DNA of 64,000 nt from Drouetiella hepatica Uher 2000/2452 (GCA_019359505.1 JAHHHD010000003.1:124001-188000), one strand, 5' to 3'. Shown: positions 33,313 through 43,321, counted from the first letter of the stretch. Program-made: numbers and translations. The notes: generated by a model from the letters alone, not told the origin.

Positions 33313-34371
33313 ATGAGCCATAACCTCCCAGTTTCAACCTCTTCACATGGCTTTTCGGGCGATAATCTCTCCGAAAATTTTCCGAGTAGCGGACTGCTTC
33401 AAAACCGCTATCGCCTCCACAAATGGATTGGACAGGGCGGATTCGGCAAAACTTTTCTGGCATTCGATCAGCTCCAGCCCGCTCAGCCGTACTGCGTAAT
33501 TAAGCAGATTATGTCTCCTCTGCCAACCTGCGAAAGTCAGCCCAGAAATGCGCTGCGGCAGGAAGGTCTGAGATTAGCAGAATTGGGACAACATCCTCAG
33601 ATTCCAGCCCTGCTAGACCTGTTTGAACAGGGTGGACAGGGTTATCTGGTGCAAGAGTTTATTGAGGGTCAGACGCTAGAGCAAGAATTGGCTGAGGCGG
33701 GCGCGTTTAAGGCTGCTCAAATTCGCCAACTTCTCACCCAGCTATTGCCCGTTTTGCAATTCATCCACGATCGCCATATCATTCACCGCGACATCAAACC
33801 TGCAAACATCATTCGCCACCGTCAGGATGGACAGCTTGTTCTAGTAGACTTTGGTGCTGCCAAAGCGATCGCCGAGGATTTACCTATCCAGACAGGCACC
33901 TTAATTGGTAGCGCCGAGTATGCTGCACCTGAGCAAACTCGCGGCAGGGCGGTCTTCGCTAGCGATCTTTATAGTTTAGGAGTTACTTGTATTCATTTAC
34001 TGACTCAAATGCCCCCTTTTGATCTATTTGATACAGGTGAGGATGCCTGGAACTGGCAAAACTTTCTGCCTCATCCGATCGATTCCTCTCTCGCTCATAT
34101 CCTTAATCGACTGTTGCAACCCGCAATAAATCGCCGCTATCAGTTTGCGTCAGAGGTGCTGGAGGATTTGACTTTTTTGCCGCAGGCTGAGGTAAATCCT
34201 GCCTCAGGCGCTTCGAGTTCAGTTTCAGCTACTGTCTATGAGCCGCTGACCCGCAAGTGGCATCATATTTCCGATCTGCGAGAACAGTCTGAGTTAGTGT
34301 GGGCTGTTGCACCATTTTTACGTCCTCATGCGATCGACTTTCCATTTACAGATTGCAAAAACTTCTTTTAA
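33313..34371 (+). CDS. Hanks-type Ser/Thr protein kinase inside the kdp cluster
   Basis: 352 residues with a complete kinase domain at about 33-290. Glycine loop IGQGGFGKTF, Lys64 in VIKQ, catalytic loop HRDIKPANI (158-166, Asp160), metal-binding DFG at 179-181, and AAPEQ at the end of the activation segment. All catalytic residues are present, so it should be active. The C-terminal 60 residues are a short tail without membrane helix, PASTA, WD40 or TPR repeats, so it is cytoplasmic. It lies 88 bases after kdpC and 60 bases before kdpD on the same strand, so co-expression with the K+ pump is likely. KdpB is an obvious candidate substrate (inference). Confidence 0.9.
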   Translation: MSHNLPVSTSSHGFSGDNLSENFPSSGLLQNRYRLHKWIGQGGFGKTFLAFDQLQPAQPYCVIKQIMSPLPTCESQPRNALRQEGLRLAELGQHPQIPALLDLFEQGGQGYLVQEFIEGQTLEQELAEAGAFKAAQIRQLLTQLLPVLQFIHDRHIIHRDIKPANIIRHRQDGQLVLVDFGAAKAIAEDLPIQTGTLIGSAEYAAPEQTRGRAVFASDLYSLGVTCIHLLTQMPPFDLFDTGEDAWNWQNFLPHPIDSSLAHILNRLLQPAINRRYQFASEVLEDLTFLPQAEVNPASGASSSVSATVYEPLTRKWHHISDLREQSELVWAVAPFLRPHAIDFPFTDCKNFF

Positions 34372-34431
34372 TCATTCAGTAAGTCTCTTATTAGCAGGTC
34401 ATAGACTGATTCACCTTGAAATCCCAGAATA

Positions 34432-35538
34432 ATGTACAATCCATCCCCCGATACACTCTATAGCAGCAGCACTCGTAAAGGTAAACATAAGATCTTCATC
34501 GGCATGGCTCCGGGTGTGGGCAAGACCTATAAAATGCTGGAAGAAGGACATCGTCTGAAACGAGAGGGCATAGATGTTGTCGTTGGGCTTCTAGAAACCC
34601 ATCGCCGTAAAGAGACGGCAGAAAAGTCGATTGGCTTAGAAATCCTCCCTCGCAAGCATGTTATGCACTCAGGGATTGTCCTTGAAGAAATGGATACAGA
34701 TGCTATCTTGGCGCGTCGTCCGCAGCTTGTGCTAGTAGATGAGTTAGCACACACCAATGTACCTGGCTCAGAACGAGAAAAACGCTACCAGGATGTTGAA
34801 GCTATCTTGAATGCGGGAATTGATGTTTACTCCACAGTTAACATTCAGCATCAGGAAAGCTTGAACGATCTGGTGGCTAGAATCACGGGAGTTGTCGTTC
34901 GCGAGCGTGTACCCGATCGCATTATTGAAAGTGCTGATGAAATTGTTGTCGTAGACGTTACGCCGGAAACGCTGCAAGAACGTCTGCGGGACGGCAAAAT
35001 CTATGCTCCTGAAAAAATTGAACAATCGCTGCAAAACTTTTTTCAGCGAGGAAACCTGATTGCATTGCGTGAGCTGGCTCTACGAGAGATCGCAGATAAT
35101 GTCGAAGCTAACGGCATGGAAACTGCTACCAGCAGGCAGTTTTGTAATATTCACGAACGGGTGCTGGTCTGCATTTCCACCAATCCTAACGCCATACAGC
35201 TCCTCCGTCGCGGCGCTCGCATTGCAGACTACATGAAGGCTCCCCTTTCAGTTCTGTTCGTCAACACTTCAGACCGCTTTTTGACTAAAACTGAGGCGCT
35301 GCATATAGAAACTTGCGAACGCTTGTGCAAAGAGTTTGAAGGTGAGTTTTTGCGCGTTGTTCATGTCGATATTGCCGAAGCGATCGCCCAGGTTGCCAAA
35401 GAGCGCCGAATTACTCAGGTCGTACTGGGAAAAACCCAAAAAGCAAGATGGAAAATTTTGCTCAAAGGATCATTTGTGGATCGATTGATGCGATCGCTCC
35501 ACGAAGTTGATATTCACATCATTGAAACAGGGAATTAA
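34432..35538 (+). CDS. kdpD: Truncated KdpD (N-terminal KdpD plus USP domain, no kinase)
   Basis: 368 residues. The N-terminal KdpD domain has Walker A GMAPGVGKT (24-32) and Walker B LVLVDELAHTN, followed by YSTVNIQHQESLND. From about 240 a universal-stress-protein domain follows (ERVLVCISTNPNAIQLLRRG to HEVDIHIIE). The DUF4118 helices, GAF and histidine kinase modules of E. coli KdpD are missing, as is normal for cyanobacterial KdpD. It cannot autophosphorylate, so signalling needs a partner; no kdpE is present. Last gene of the cluster. Confidence 0.93.
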   Translation: MYNPSPDTLYSSSTRKGKHKIFIGMAPGVGKTYKMLEEGHRLKREGIDVVVGLLETHRRKETAEKSIGLEILPRKHVMHSGIVLEEMDTDAILARRPQLVLVDELAHTNVPGSEREKRYQDVEAILNAGIDVYSTVNIQHQESLNDLVARITGVVVRERVPDRIIESADEIVVVDVTPETLQERLRDGKIYAPEKIEQSLQNFFQRGNLIALRELALREIADNVEANGMETATSRQFCNIHERVLVCISTNPNAIQLLRRGARIADYMKAPLSVLFVNTSDRFLTKTEALHIETCERLCKEFEGEFLRVVHVDIAEAIAQVAKERRITQVVLGKTQKARWKILLKGSFVDRLMRSLHEVDIHIIETGN

Positions 35539-35674
35539 ATTTAGAGCGATTGATGTGCTAGCTTGCTGACCTCAGCTATTGAGTCTTGCTCTCAAAATCA
35601 TCTGCCCTGTTTGGGTCTTAATATTGGTATAACGCTGGAGGAGTTCTGTACCTGCAAGCAGACCTAGCTCATCC

Positions 35675-36604
35675 CTAGCTTTCAAAGGGCTGACGAGCCA
35701 GAAAGACTGCTAGTTCGGCTTGAGTGGGCAAAGAGGGCTGCGCTCCAGCTTTTGTGACAGAAAGTGCTGCTGCTGCTGTTGCTTGTGCGATCGCTTGACG
35801 CAGGGACATTCCGTGCGCCAGTCCAGCCGCCAACCCGCCGTTGAAACAGTCTCCAGCTGCTACCGTATCGATCGATTCTACCGGAAAAGCAGGGGTACAA
35901 AAAGATTCCATCTCGGTAATGCAGTAAGATCCTTGCTCCCCTAGCTTGGTGATAACTGTGGGGATACCGCGCTTGTACAAAATGGCGGAGGCTTTGGCAG
36001 CGCTCTCAAGATCTGTTACTGGGATTCCTGCAAGCTGGCTGGCTTCGACTTGATTAGGAGTAAGGATATCAATCAGCGAATAAAGTTCGTCAGGTAAATC
36101 CGATCGCGCTGGAGCCGGATCGAGAATCACCGTTACGCCGATCGCTTTAGCTGCCCTAGCTGCGGCTACTACCATCAAGAGAGGAATTTCTAGCTGAAGC
36201 ATCAAGACTTTAGAAGAGGGCAAGATTTGCTTTAAACGCTCTAAGTCTGACTCATCGATTCGCCCATTGGCTCCTGGAATAATCACAATATTGTTCTCAC
36301 CTGTATCCTCCACCGTAATCAGAGCAATTCCTGATTGAGTTGAGTCATCAATCGTGACGCGATCGCACCCTACGCCGCTATGCCTCAATGCTTTCACAAG
36401 ATCTTGTCCAAAACTATCGGAACCGGCTCGCCCAACCATCTGAGTTGGCACCCCCAGACGCGCTACGGCAACCGCCTGATTGGCACCTTTACCACCGGGA
36501 ATCATAGCGAACCCATGCCCAGTCAGCGTTTCTCCCGGAGCCGGAATTCGCGGCGTTCGAGCCACAAGATCCATGTTGATGCTGCCAAAGACAATGACGC
36601 TCAT
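35675..36604 (-). CDS. rbsK: Ribokinase
   Basis: PfkB-family kinase phosphorylating ribose at O5. 309 residues. Starts SVIVFGSINMDLVARTPRIPAPGETL, with the first signature GGKGANQAVAVARLG and the second DTVAAGDCFNGGLAAGLA containing the catalytic Asp. Length and signatures match ribokinase closely. It lies downstream of cmpD on the same strand but 181 bases away with a palindrome between, so it is probably a separate unit. No ribose transporter is nearby. Confidence 0.9.
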   Translation of the reverse strand: MSVIVFGSINMDLVARTPRIPAPGETLTGHGFAMIPGGKGANQAVAVARLGVPTQMVGRAGSDSFGQDLVKALRHSGVGCDRVTIDDSTQSGIALITVEDTGENNIVIIPGANGRIDESDLERLKQILPSSKVLMLQLEIPLLMVVAAARAAKAIGVTVILDPAPARSDLPDELYSLIDILTPNQVEASQLAGIPVTDLESAAKASAILYKRGIPTVITKLGEQGSYCITEMESFCTPAFPVESIDTVAAGDCFNGGLAAGLAHGMSLRQAIAQATAAAALSVTKAGAQPSLPTQAELAVFLARQPFES

Positions 36605-36658
36605 CAGGTTTACGGAGTAGAGATCAGGAGAATACTATATTTTAGCGTTGCTGGTTTT

Positions 36659-36714
36659 AGGTATGAGTTTTTTCGAAAGGTGCGGAGAGCGCCCCCGCTC
36701 AAAAAACTCATACC
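36659..36714. repeat. Imperfect palindrome (type C6)
   Basis: GGTATGAGTTTTTT and AAAAAACTCATACC arms around an eroded centre (CGAAAGGTGCGGAGAGCGCC). The tip keeps GCGGAG. It lies upstream of rbsK and downstream of cmpD, where it could end the cmp transcript. Confidence 0.65.
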
Positions 36715-36784
36715 CAGATTCAGATGCCTATCGAGTCACTGCTGGCACAAATAGATTTAGATGGGTTGGGCTAATCTCTGTGGG

Positions 36785-37618
36785 CTAATCTCTGTGGGCA
36801 AATCGATTGTAGAGAAAATCTAGCGCTTCATTTCGCAACTTGTAGTATTCAGGATCTTCCATGATACGAGTGCGATCGCGCGGTCTGGGGAAGGGAATCG
36901 TCATGATTTCGCCAATGTCAGCCGCAGGGCCATTCGTCATCATCACCAGGCGATCGGCGAGAAACAGTGCCTCATCAATATCGTGAGTGATCATTAGCAC
37001 GGTACAGCGGTGCTCATTCCAAATCTTCAAAAGCTCCTCTTGCAGTTCCTCTTTAGTGATGGCATCTAACGCGCCAAAGGGTTCATCCAGAATTAGCACC
37101 TGCGGCCGGGTTGCCAGGGCACGGGCGATCGCCACCCGCTGCTTCATGCCGCCCGAAATCTGGGTTGGCTTTTTGTCCATCGCATCTGATAAGCCCACCA
37201 TGGCTAGGTGATCACGGGCGATCGCTTTTTTCTCGGCTTCAGATTTTTCGGGGTAGACGGAATCTAGCCCCAGGTAGACATTTTCGAATGCCGTCAGCCA
37301 GGGCAGCAAGGCATAGTTTTGGAAGACCACCATGCGATCGAATCCAGGCTTAGTGATGGGTTTGCCTTGCAGCGTTACCGAGCCTTGAGTGGGCTGAACA
37401 AATCCAGACACCATATTCAGCAGGGTAGACTTGCCGCAGCCAGAATGACCGATGACGCAAATGAACTCACCCTGATGAATGGCTAAGTTGACATCTTGTA
37501 GAACATTATAGGTACCCTTGGGCGTGGGATAAACCTTGGAAACATGGGCGATCGACAGGAAAGGGGGGTGATCTTCCTGGAGGGAGACTGGAGGGCGAAT
37601 GTTGGTTTGATTCAGCAT
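36785..37618 (-). CDS. cmpD: Bicarbonate ABC transporter ATPase (second ATPase subunit)
   Basis: 277 residues. Walker [12 protein letters not shown], signature [15 protein letters not shown], Walker [13 protein letters not shown], switch MITHDIDEAL. Short ATPase of the NrtD/CmpD class, pairing with the ATPase domain of CmpC on the cytoplasmic face. It is separated from cmpC by 184 bases that contain repeat E2. Assigned to the Cmp rather than Nrt system because of the CmpA gene in the same operon. Confidence 0.88.
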   Translation of the reverse strand: MLNQTNIRPPVSLQEDHPPFLSIAHVSKVYPTPKGTYNVLQDVNLAIHQGEFICVIGHSGCGKSTLLNMVSGFVQPTQGSVTLQGKPITKPGFDRMVVFQNYALLPWLTAFENVYLGLDSVYPEKSEAEKKAIARDHLAMVGLSDAMDKKPTQISGGMKQRVAIARALATRPQVLILDEPFGALDAITKEELQEELLKIWNEHRCTVLMITHDIDEALFLADRLVMMTNGPAADIGEIMTIPFPRPRDRTRIMEDPEYYKLRNEALDFLYNRFAHRD

Positions 37619-37680
37619 GATGGGTGGATGAGTGAATGGGTGGATGGATTGGACGAGCTAGGCTCTCTAGCTTCCTAAAT

Positions 37681-37730
37681 CCCCTAATTCTGGGGAACTT
37701 TGAACTCCGGAAGTCCCTAGAATTGGAGGG
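37681..37730. repeat. Inverted repeat of the CCCCCAATTCTG family, copy E2
   Basis: CCCCTAATTCTGGGGAA on the left and TCCCTAGAATTGGAGGG on the right, followed by a G-rich TTGGGGGGCAA tail as in copy E1 (348-406). It lies inside the cmp operon, between cmpC and cmpD. Confidence 0.6.
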
Positions 37731-37802
37731 TTGGGGGGCAAGATGCAGAATGTTCAGCGAGAGTCGGAGATGTGTAGGGCAGGTGGAAAGGATGTGGGGT
37801 GG

Positions 37803-39800
37803 CTATGCGGCTACTCTGCGAGCGTCGAGGGCAACTTCGGCAACGCTGAAATCGCGTTTGATGGTGAGGTGGTTGAGATAGGCGATCGGGTCTTCGGCAT
37901 CAAATTTGACTCCATCGAAGAGCTGGATTGGCCCTCGGTGGTATTTCATGTCTAGTACGCCGAGTTCACGGGCAGCAGTGCTGAAGACGCTGACGCGACA
38001 GACGCGCTCTAAGATCTCTAGCCAGTTGCGCGGGAAAGGAATGTCTCCCCACCGCGCCATTTGGGTCATCATCCACAGATGCTCGGTACGGCTAGGACGA
38101 TTGACCCCATCGCCGTAGAACAGGTGGTGGGCATACTCGCGCATAGGTTTGTCGAGGGTGCAGACATAGGCATTGGGGTCGCCAAGCTGAATATATTCTT
38201 CGCTGGTGCTGAGGTATTCGCGGCGAGACAGCAACTCCTGTATTTCTGTCGCGTGAGCCGGATCGGCGCAATATCGGCAGGCTTCCATGAGCGCCTTGAC
38301 TAAGGCAATGTGGGTATTGGGATAGGCGATCGCCCATTCTTCCTTTACGCCCAAGACCTTGCCGGGATGTCCTTGCCAAATCTCTAAATCTGTTGCCACC
38401 GTGAAGCCAATATCCTCGATCGCCGCCCGCAGATTCCAGGGTTCGCCGACGCAGTAACCGTCGATTGTACCTGCTTTGAGATCGGCAACCATTTGTGCCG
38501 GGGGAATGGTTTCGAGAACAACATCGCGATCGGGATCGATACCGCCGGATGCCAGCCAGTAGCGCAATAGGATGTTGTGCATTGAGGAAGGATGCACCAT
38601 GCCCAGCGTGTGCTGACTATCGGCGGAGTCGAGCAGCATCTGCTTGAAGTCGGCAGCGTTGTAAATACCCTGCTCGTAGAATTTTCTTGCTAGGGTGACG
38701 GCATTGCCGTTGCGGGTCATGGTCAGACCGCTGACGGTGGGGATGGGTCGGTCTTGATGTCCACCCACCGTCAGCCAAACGGGCATTCCAGCAGGCATTT
38801 GCACTGCGTCAAGATAGCCTCCGGCAATGCCGTCCACAATGCCGCGCCAGCTTGTTTCCCGCACCAGACTTACCTCATCTAGCCCATGTTTCTCAAAAAA
38901 GCCTTTCTCTTTGGCGACCACCAGCGGCGCGCAGGCGGTCAGCGGCACAAAGCCTAGCTCCAGATTGACTTTCTCCAGACCGTGACGGGCGATCGCCTCC
39001 ATTTTCTTTGCCCGCAGCTTTTTGATCCGCTTCTGCTGGTTAAGGAAATAGATAATCTCCGATCGCAGGCTGTAGTAGCTGGGATGATTCACCACCTCCA
39101 TGCGCTTGCGGGGGCGAGGAATGTCTACCTCCAGAATGCCGCCAATTTTGGAGCAGGGACCGTTGGTTAACATGACGATGCGATCGGATAGCAGCACGGC
39201 TTCATCGACATCATGGGTCACCATGACTGCCGTCACCTGATTCTCTTCGCAAATCTGCATCAGCTGCTCTTGCAGATTGCCCCGCGTCAGGGCATCTAAT
39301 GCACCAAAGGGTTCATCCAGCAGCAGCAGCTTAGGACGGATGGCAAGGGCACGGGCGATCGCCACCCGCTGCTTCATACCGCCTGAAAGCTGTGCTGGGG
39401 GTTTGTCGGCGGCGTGTTGCAGCCCCACCATGCGGATGTGGCGCTCGGTAATGTCCTGGCGATCGGCTTTGCTGACTTCCATCACGGAATCTACGGCAAG
39501 GGCAATGTTTTCCCGCACCGTTAGCCAGGGCAACAGCGAGTAGTTTTGAAACACCACCATGCGATCGGGACCGGGTTGAGTAATCGGGCTACCCTCCAGG
39601 GTCACGGAGCCGCTCGTCGCCAAATCTAGACCTGCCAGCATATTCAGCAGCGTCGATTTGCCACAGCCAGAGTGACCAATGAGAGAAACAAATTCTCCTT
39701 TCTTGATCTCTAGATTAATCCCTTTGAGTGCAATATACTCTCCGCCACTCGACAGCGGAAATACCTTATCAACTTGATCAATGGCAACAAAAACAGACAT
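37803..39800 (-). CDS. cmpC: Bicarbonate ABC transporter ATPase fused to a solute-binding-like regulatory domain
   Basis: 665 residues in two parts. Residues 1-260 are an ATPase ([37 protein letters not shown]). Residues about 280-660 resemble the solute-binding subunit ([46 protein letters not shown]). In the related nitrate transporter this C-terminal domain mediates regulatory inhibition. The pocket here has His in [11 protein letters not shown] and Lys in [10 protein letters not shown], so its ligand may differ from that of CmpA. Starts 58 bases after cmpB. Confidence 0.9.
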   Translation of the reverse strand: MSVFVAIDQVDKVFPLSSGGEYIALKGINLEIKKGEFVSLIGHSGCGKSTLLNMLAGLDLATSGSVTLEGSPITQPGPDRMVVFQNYSLLPWLTVRENIALAVDSVMEVSKADRQDITERHIRMVGLQHAADKPPAQLSGGMKQRVAIARALAIRPKLLLLDEPFGALDALTRGNLQEQLMQICEENQVTAVMVTHDVDEAVLLSDRIVMLTNGPCSKIGGILEVDIPRPRKRMEVVNHPSYYSLRSEIIYFLNQQKRIKKLRAKKMEAIARHGLEKVNLELGFVPLTACAPLVVAKEKGFFEKHGLDEVSLVRETSWRGIVDGIAGGYLDAVQMPAGMPVWLTVGGHQDRPIPTVSGLTMTRNGNAVTLARKFYEQGIYNAADFKQMLLDSADSQHTLGMVHPSSMHNILLRYWLASGGIDPDRDVVLETIPPAQMVADLKAGTIDGYCVGEPWNLRAAIEDIGFTVATDLEIWQGHPGKVLGVKEEWAIAYPNTHIALVKALMEACRYCADPAHATEIQELLSRREYLSTSEEYIQLGDPNAYVCTLDKPMREYAHHLFYGDGVNRPSRTEHLWMMTQMARWGDIPFPRNWLEILERVCRVSVFSTAARELGVLDMKYHRGPIQLFDGVKFDAEDPIAYLNHLTIKRDFSVAEVALDARRVAA

Positions 39801-39858
39801 GATACTTCACCTGAATGAGGATTTTTCAGAAATGTTAAAGAGATAAGGCTAATACATC

Positions 39859-40707
39859 CTATTTAGGATCTTCAGGAACAATTCTGTTCTGGATATATGC
39901 TGCCGCCTTGTCCAGGACAAGACCCACTGCACCGATATAAACTAATGCCAGAATGATTTGGCTGACATAGTTGTTTTGGTAGGAATCCCAGATAAAGAAA
40001 CCAATCCCAACCACACCCGACATGACAATTTCTGCGGCAATAATTGCTAGCCATGCCAGACCGATCGCAATTCGTAATCCTGTAAAGATGTAGGGTAATG
40101 CCGAGGGAATCAAAATCTTGAAGAAGAACTTTCGATTTGAGAGTTGCAGCACTCGCCTGACGTTGATGTAATCTTGTGGAATTTGACGCACGCCCACCGC
40201 CGTGTTGATCAAGATGGGCCAAATTGCGGTGATGAAGATAACGAATAGTGCCGCAGGTTCATTTTGCTGAAGAGCGGCCAGGGCGATCGGCACCCAGGCA
40301 AGCGGCGGCACCGTCCGCAAAAACTGAAACAGCGGATCGAGCGCCTTCGAGATCATCGGACTGACCCCGACAATGACTCCCACGCCAATGCCGACGATCG
40401 CGGCTGCACTATAGCCGATCGCCACCCGCTGCAAGCTTGCCCAGGTTTGCCAGAATAGCCCTTTATCCAATCCTCCCAAGTCATAGAACGGGTAGAGCAA
40501 ATAGGTACGGGTGCGATCGTCTAAAAACAGGCTAGATGGCCCCGGAAGCTGGGTCAGTCCAGAGCGGGAAAATAGTTCCCAGACCAGCAGAAAACCCAAT
40601 GTGCCAAAGAGGGGGGGCAAAATGTTTTTAGCCTGCTTTTTCCAGAATTTGGCGATCGATCCTAAAAAGTCTGACGTGTTTCGAGTTGGCAGTTTAGTAG
40701 CGGTCAT
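39859..40707 (-). CDS. cmpB: Bicarbonate ABC transporter permease
   Basis: 282 residues with about six membrane helices and a BPD_transp_1 domain. The EAA loop is around DYINVRRVLQLSNRKFFFKILIPSALPYIFTGLRI. Subunit of the NrtB/CmpB class, forming the inner membrane channel. It lies 99 bases after cmpA and 58 before cmpC, all one strand, so a single operon. Confidence 0.9.
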   Translation of the reverse strand: MTATKLPTRNTSDFLGSIAKFWKKQAKNILPPLFGTLGFLLVWELFSRSGLTQLPGPSSLFLDDRTRTYLLYPFYDLGGLDKGLFWQTWASLQRVAIGYSAAAIVGIGVGVIVGVSPMISKALDPLFQFLRTVPPLAWVPIALAALQQNEPAALFVIFITAIWPILINTAVGVRQIPQDYINVRRVLQLSNRKFFFKILIPSALPYIFTGLRIAIGLAWLAIIAAEIVMSGVVGIGFFIWDSYQNNYVSQIILALVYIGAVGLVLDKAAAYIQNRIVPEDPK

Positions 40708-40806
40708 TCTATATACTCCTAATTATTCTCTAAGGGAATCGTTTTTTGAGTCAAATGGTGGTTGCTTGAGCATTCCAAAAGCAATGAGTATTCGGGAAGC
40801 GATCGT

Positions 40807-42174
40807 CTATATCTTGACCGTCTTAATCTTGAGGCTCTTGAGATAGTCTTCAGGCTTTTCAGGATCAAACTCTGTGCCGTCAAAGAATTTCTCAATACCC
40901 CGCGATGTGCTGGTAGGAATATCGGTAGCAGCAATACCCAACGACTTTGCCGCCTCTTTCCACAGGTCTTCGCGGTTCACTCTATCGATAATGGTTTTGG
41001 CGTTTGCCAGGGTGCTAGCAGGCAGGAAATCCCAGCGTACGCTCTCGGTGAGGAACCATAGATCGTGGCTTTTGTAAGGGTAGGAAACATTGCCGCGCGC
41101 ATCTTTCCAGTAGAGTGTAGACTCCTTGACGTCATTGATTTGAGGCTTGCCATCCCCCATGTCATATTTGCCTTTGTAGGGTTCTGACAGAATTTTGGGG
41201 GCAATATTGAAGTAGTTGCGACCTGCCAAAATCTTTGCCAGCTCCTCCCGGTTTTCTGGAGTATCACACCATTGCTGTGCCTCCATCACCGCTTTCAAAA
41301 CCGCCTGGGTTGCCTTGGGATTTTTGTCCACCCAATCCGATCGAATTGCCAAATATTCTTCAGGATGGTCAGGCCAAATTTGGGAAGTCAGGGCTGCCAC
41401 AAAGCCAATGCCATCTCCCACGATTCGATAAGGCCAGGGATCACCTGTGCTAAAGGCATCCATTGTGCCCGTTTTCATGTTGGCAACCGTTTGTGCCGCC
41501 GGGACTGCCAACAAATTAATGTCAGTATCAGGATTGATGCCTCCAGCCGCTAGCCAGTAGCGAATCCAGAAATCCTGATTGGCTTTTGGAAAAGTGTATG
41601 CCGCTTTGAAGGGAGTGCCTGCTGTCTTTAGTCCGCGGATGTAGTCGGCAGCTCCGCTAATATCTAGCCCAAAACCTTTATTCGAGTGTTTTTGGGCGAT
41701 CGCAATACCGTTCCCCTGCGTATTCAACTGCGCCAACACATACATGGGTACTTTTCTGTTCCCTTTTGTGATCACCCCCTCGGAAATTAGGTGAGGCATT
41801 GGCATCTGCCATTGTCCACCGTCGATTCCCCCGGCAGCAGCACCAATTTCAACGTTGTCTCGTGCCGCTCCCCAGTTAGCTTGCTTGGAAACCTCGGCTC
41901 CCGTCATGCCGTACTTGTTAAAAAAGCCTTTCTCTTTGGCAATGATCAGCGGTGCAGACTCAACGATCGGGATATAGCCCAGCTTGACGATCGGGGTTTC
42001 GGGCGCATCCCCTACCGCTATATTCACCAGCGGAGCAGCAAATGTTGCCTCACCTTGAGCATTAGGCACTGAACCCGGAGGGTTGCCAAGACATCCTTTT
42101 AAGAAAGTTGCGCTTGCAGCCGCACCTGCCGTAACTAGAAACTTGCGTCGATTCACAGGGGAAAAATTAGACAT
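40807..42174 (-). CDS. cmpA: Bicarbonate-binding lipoprotein of the BCT1 transporter
   Basis: 455 residues from the ATG at 42174, which has an excellent GGAGG; the frame extends 13 codons further without a start signal. Twin-Arg-like RRKFLV precedes a lipobox LKGC (Cys28), so it is membrane-anchored facing the periplasm. Discriminating residues favour bicarbonate: Thr194, Gln200 (in [11 protein letters not shown]) and Glu272 (in [10 protein letters not shown]). They align at a constant offset of two with Thr192, Gln198 and Glu270 of Synechocystis CmpA, while NrtA has His and Lys at the last two. It heads cmpABCD, normally induced by CmpR under low CO2; no cmpR is in the window. Confidence 0.92.
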   Translation of the reverse strand: MSNFSPVNRRKFLVTAGAAASATFLKGCLGNPPGSVPNAQGEATFAAPLVNIAVGDAPETPIVKLGYIPIVESAPLIIAKEKGFFNKYGMTGAEVSKQANWGAARDNVEIGAAAGGIDGGQWQMPMPHLISEGVITKGNRKVPMYVLAQLNTQGNGIAIAQKHSNKGFGLDISGAADYIRGLKTAGTPFKAAYTFPKANQDFWIRYWLAAGGINPDTDINLLAVPAAQTVANMKTGTMDAFSTGDPWPYRIVGDGIGFVAALTSQIWPDHPEEYLAIRSDWVDKNPKATQAVLKAVMEAQQWCDTPENREELAKILAGRNYFNIAPKILSEPYKGKYDMGDGKPQINDVKESTLYWKDARGNVSYPYKSHDLWFLTESVRWDFLPASTLANAKTIIDRVNREDLWKEAAKSLGIAATDIPTSTSRGIEKFFDGTEFDPEKPEDYLKSLKIKTVKI

Positions 42175-42348
42175 GAAAACCTCCCTGCAACAGATGAACT
42201 GTTGCTGATACATAGATTTTTTTCTATCTAAAACTGAATCTGCATTGGTTTAACGCATGAAAATTAGTCTACTGCGAATTGCGGCGTAGGCATATACTTA
42301 TCTCAATGATTTTCGAGATGATTATCAAATAAAATCTATAAGTAAAAA
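42175..42348 (-). promoter_or_regulatory. Leader and promoter region of cmpABCD
   Basis: 174 AT-rich bases between cmpA and the flippase gene, which reads toward it. Contains an imperfect repeat ATCTCAATGATT / CGAGATGATTATC at about 42300-42325 and several TTA/TAA triplets, as expected around LysR-type CmpR sites. No specific CmpR box is assigned. Confidence 0.4.
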
Positions 42349-43254
42349 CTAATCGTTTGCCCTTTTGCGTCGGCTCATGCTCCAAGCAACCCCTGCACCG
42401 ATCGCTTCCGCCAAAATGCTCACCAGACGATAGAGCGCTACGCTACCCAAGACAATGCCTGTGGGGAACTGATGCAGCAGAGCGATCGCCGTCGCCTCAA
42501 ATACACCAATGCCCCCCGGTGCACCAGGAACGATGAGACCCAGCAACCAGGCAAAGCTGAATCCGCTGATCAGCGCCGGGATTTGCTCAGGGGCGATCGG
42601 GCTGAGCGCCGACATGGTTAAAAGAAATCCTGTTGCCCGCAGCAGCACAAAGCCCGCTTCGCCCAAGAGCGGTCGCAAAGGATAGCGTCTGAGTTGCAGG
42701 GTTTCTGTAGGCTCATCCGCAGGCTTGCCCTTTCCCTTCAATCGACTGGCAACCTGCAATAGCGGATTCAAAACACGCGGGTGAATGCTGGCTAAAACGG
42801 CGATCAGAATTAATCCCTGCAAGAGTTGATTGTTTTGTTGAGCGCCGATGAGGGCGATCGCCAATGCCGCAGCCGCCATTAGCAGAGGCTCTAGCACAAC
42901 GCTAAGAGTCGCTGCACTGACTGAAAATCCGACATTTTTGGCTGCCATTACCCGCCCATAAAACTGCCAAATGTTTCCCGGCAGATACTTGGCAATGTTG
43001 GTTTTCAGGTAGGTGGCAATACTCCAGGAGGGCTGTGCAGGCTGATTTAGCTCTCGCAAAATCCAGCCCCAAACCCAGCCTGACCAAATATGCGCCAGCA
43101 GCGTCACGCCTAGTCCAGCAATCAAATATCTGTAGCCAAGGGCAGTTACCCGAATCGCGGCAACTTCTTCCCAGTGATGCTTGAGCGTGGTGACTAAAAA
43201 GAAGAGGATCGCCCCCAAAACCACCCAGCGTCCATAGGTTTTTAATTGCTTCAT
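42349..43254 (-). CDS. Lysylphosphatidylglycerol synthase TM-region-like (UPF0104) membrane protein
   Basis: 301 residues from MKQLKTYGRWVVLG; a TTG further upstream would start inside a repeat. About eight membrane helices with the family motifs YLKTNIAKYLPGNIWQFYGR and PGAPGGIGVFEATAIALL. This is the flippase-like region of MprF and its stand-alone relatives, thought to move lipids or isoprenoid-linked substrates. No MprF synthase domain. Substrate unknown; a type A palindrome lies directly upstream. Confidence 0.82.
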   Translation of the reverse strand: MKQLKTYGRWVVLGAILFFLVTTLKHHWEEVAAIRVTALGYRYLIAGLGVTLLAHIWSGWVWGWILRELNQPAQPSWSIATYLKTNIAKYLPGNIWQFYGRVMAAKNVGFSVSAATLSVVLEPLLMAAAALAIALIGAQQNNQLLQGLILIAVLASIHPRVLNPLLQVASRLKGKGKPADEPTETLQLRRYPLRPLLGEAGFVLLRATGFLLTMSALSPIAPEQIPALISGFSFAWLLGLIVPGAPGGIGVFEATAIALLHQFPTGIVLGSVALYRLVSILAEAIGAGVAWSMSRRKRAND

Positions 43255-43321
43255 GCTGACCCGGAATGGATTTCTTAGAATGAATTTCTTCAGACAGTGT
43301 TCTGAAAAACTATGCTTCAGG

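Noticed and set aside
36785-42174. Calling the operon nrtABCD (nitrate transport)
   Set aside because: The binding protein has Gln200 and Glu272 where NrtA has His and Lys, and its motifs follow CmpA throughout.
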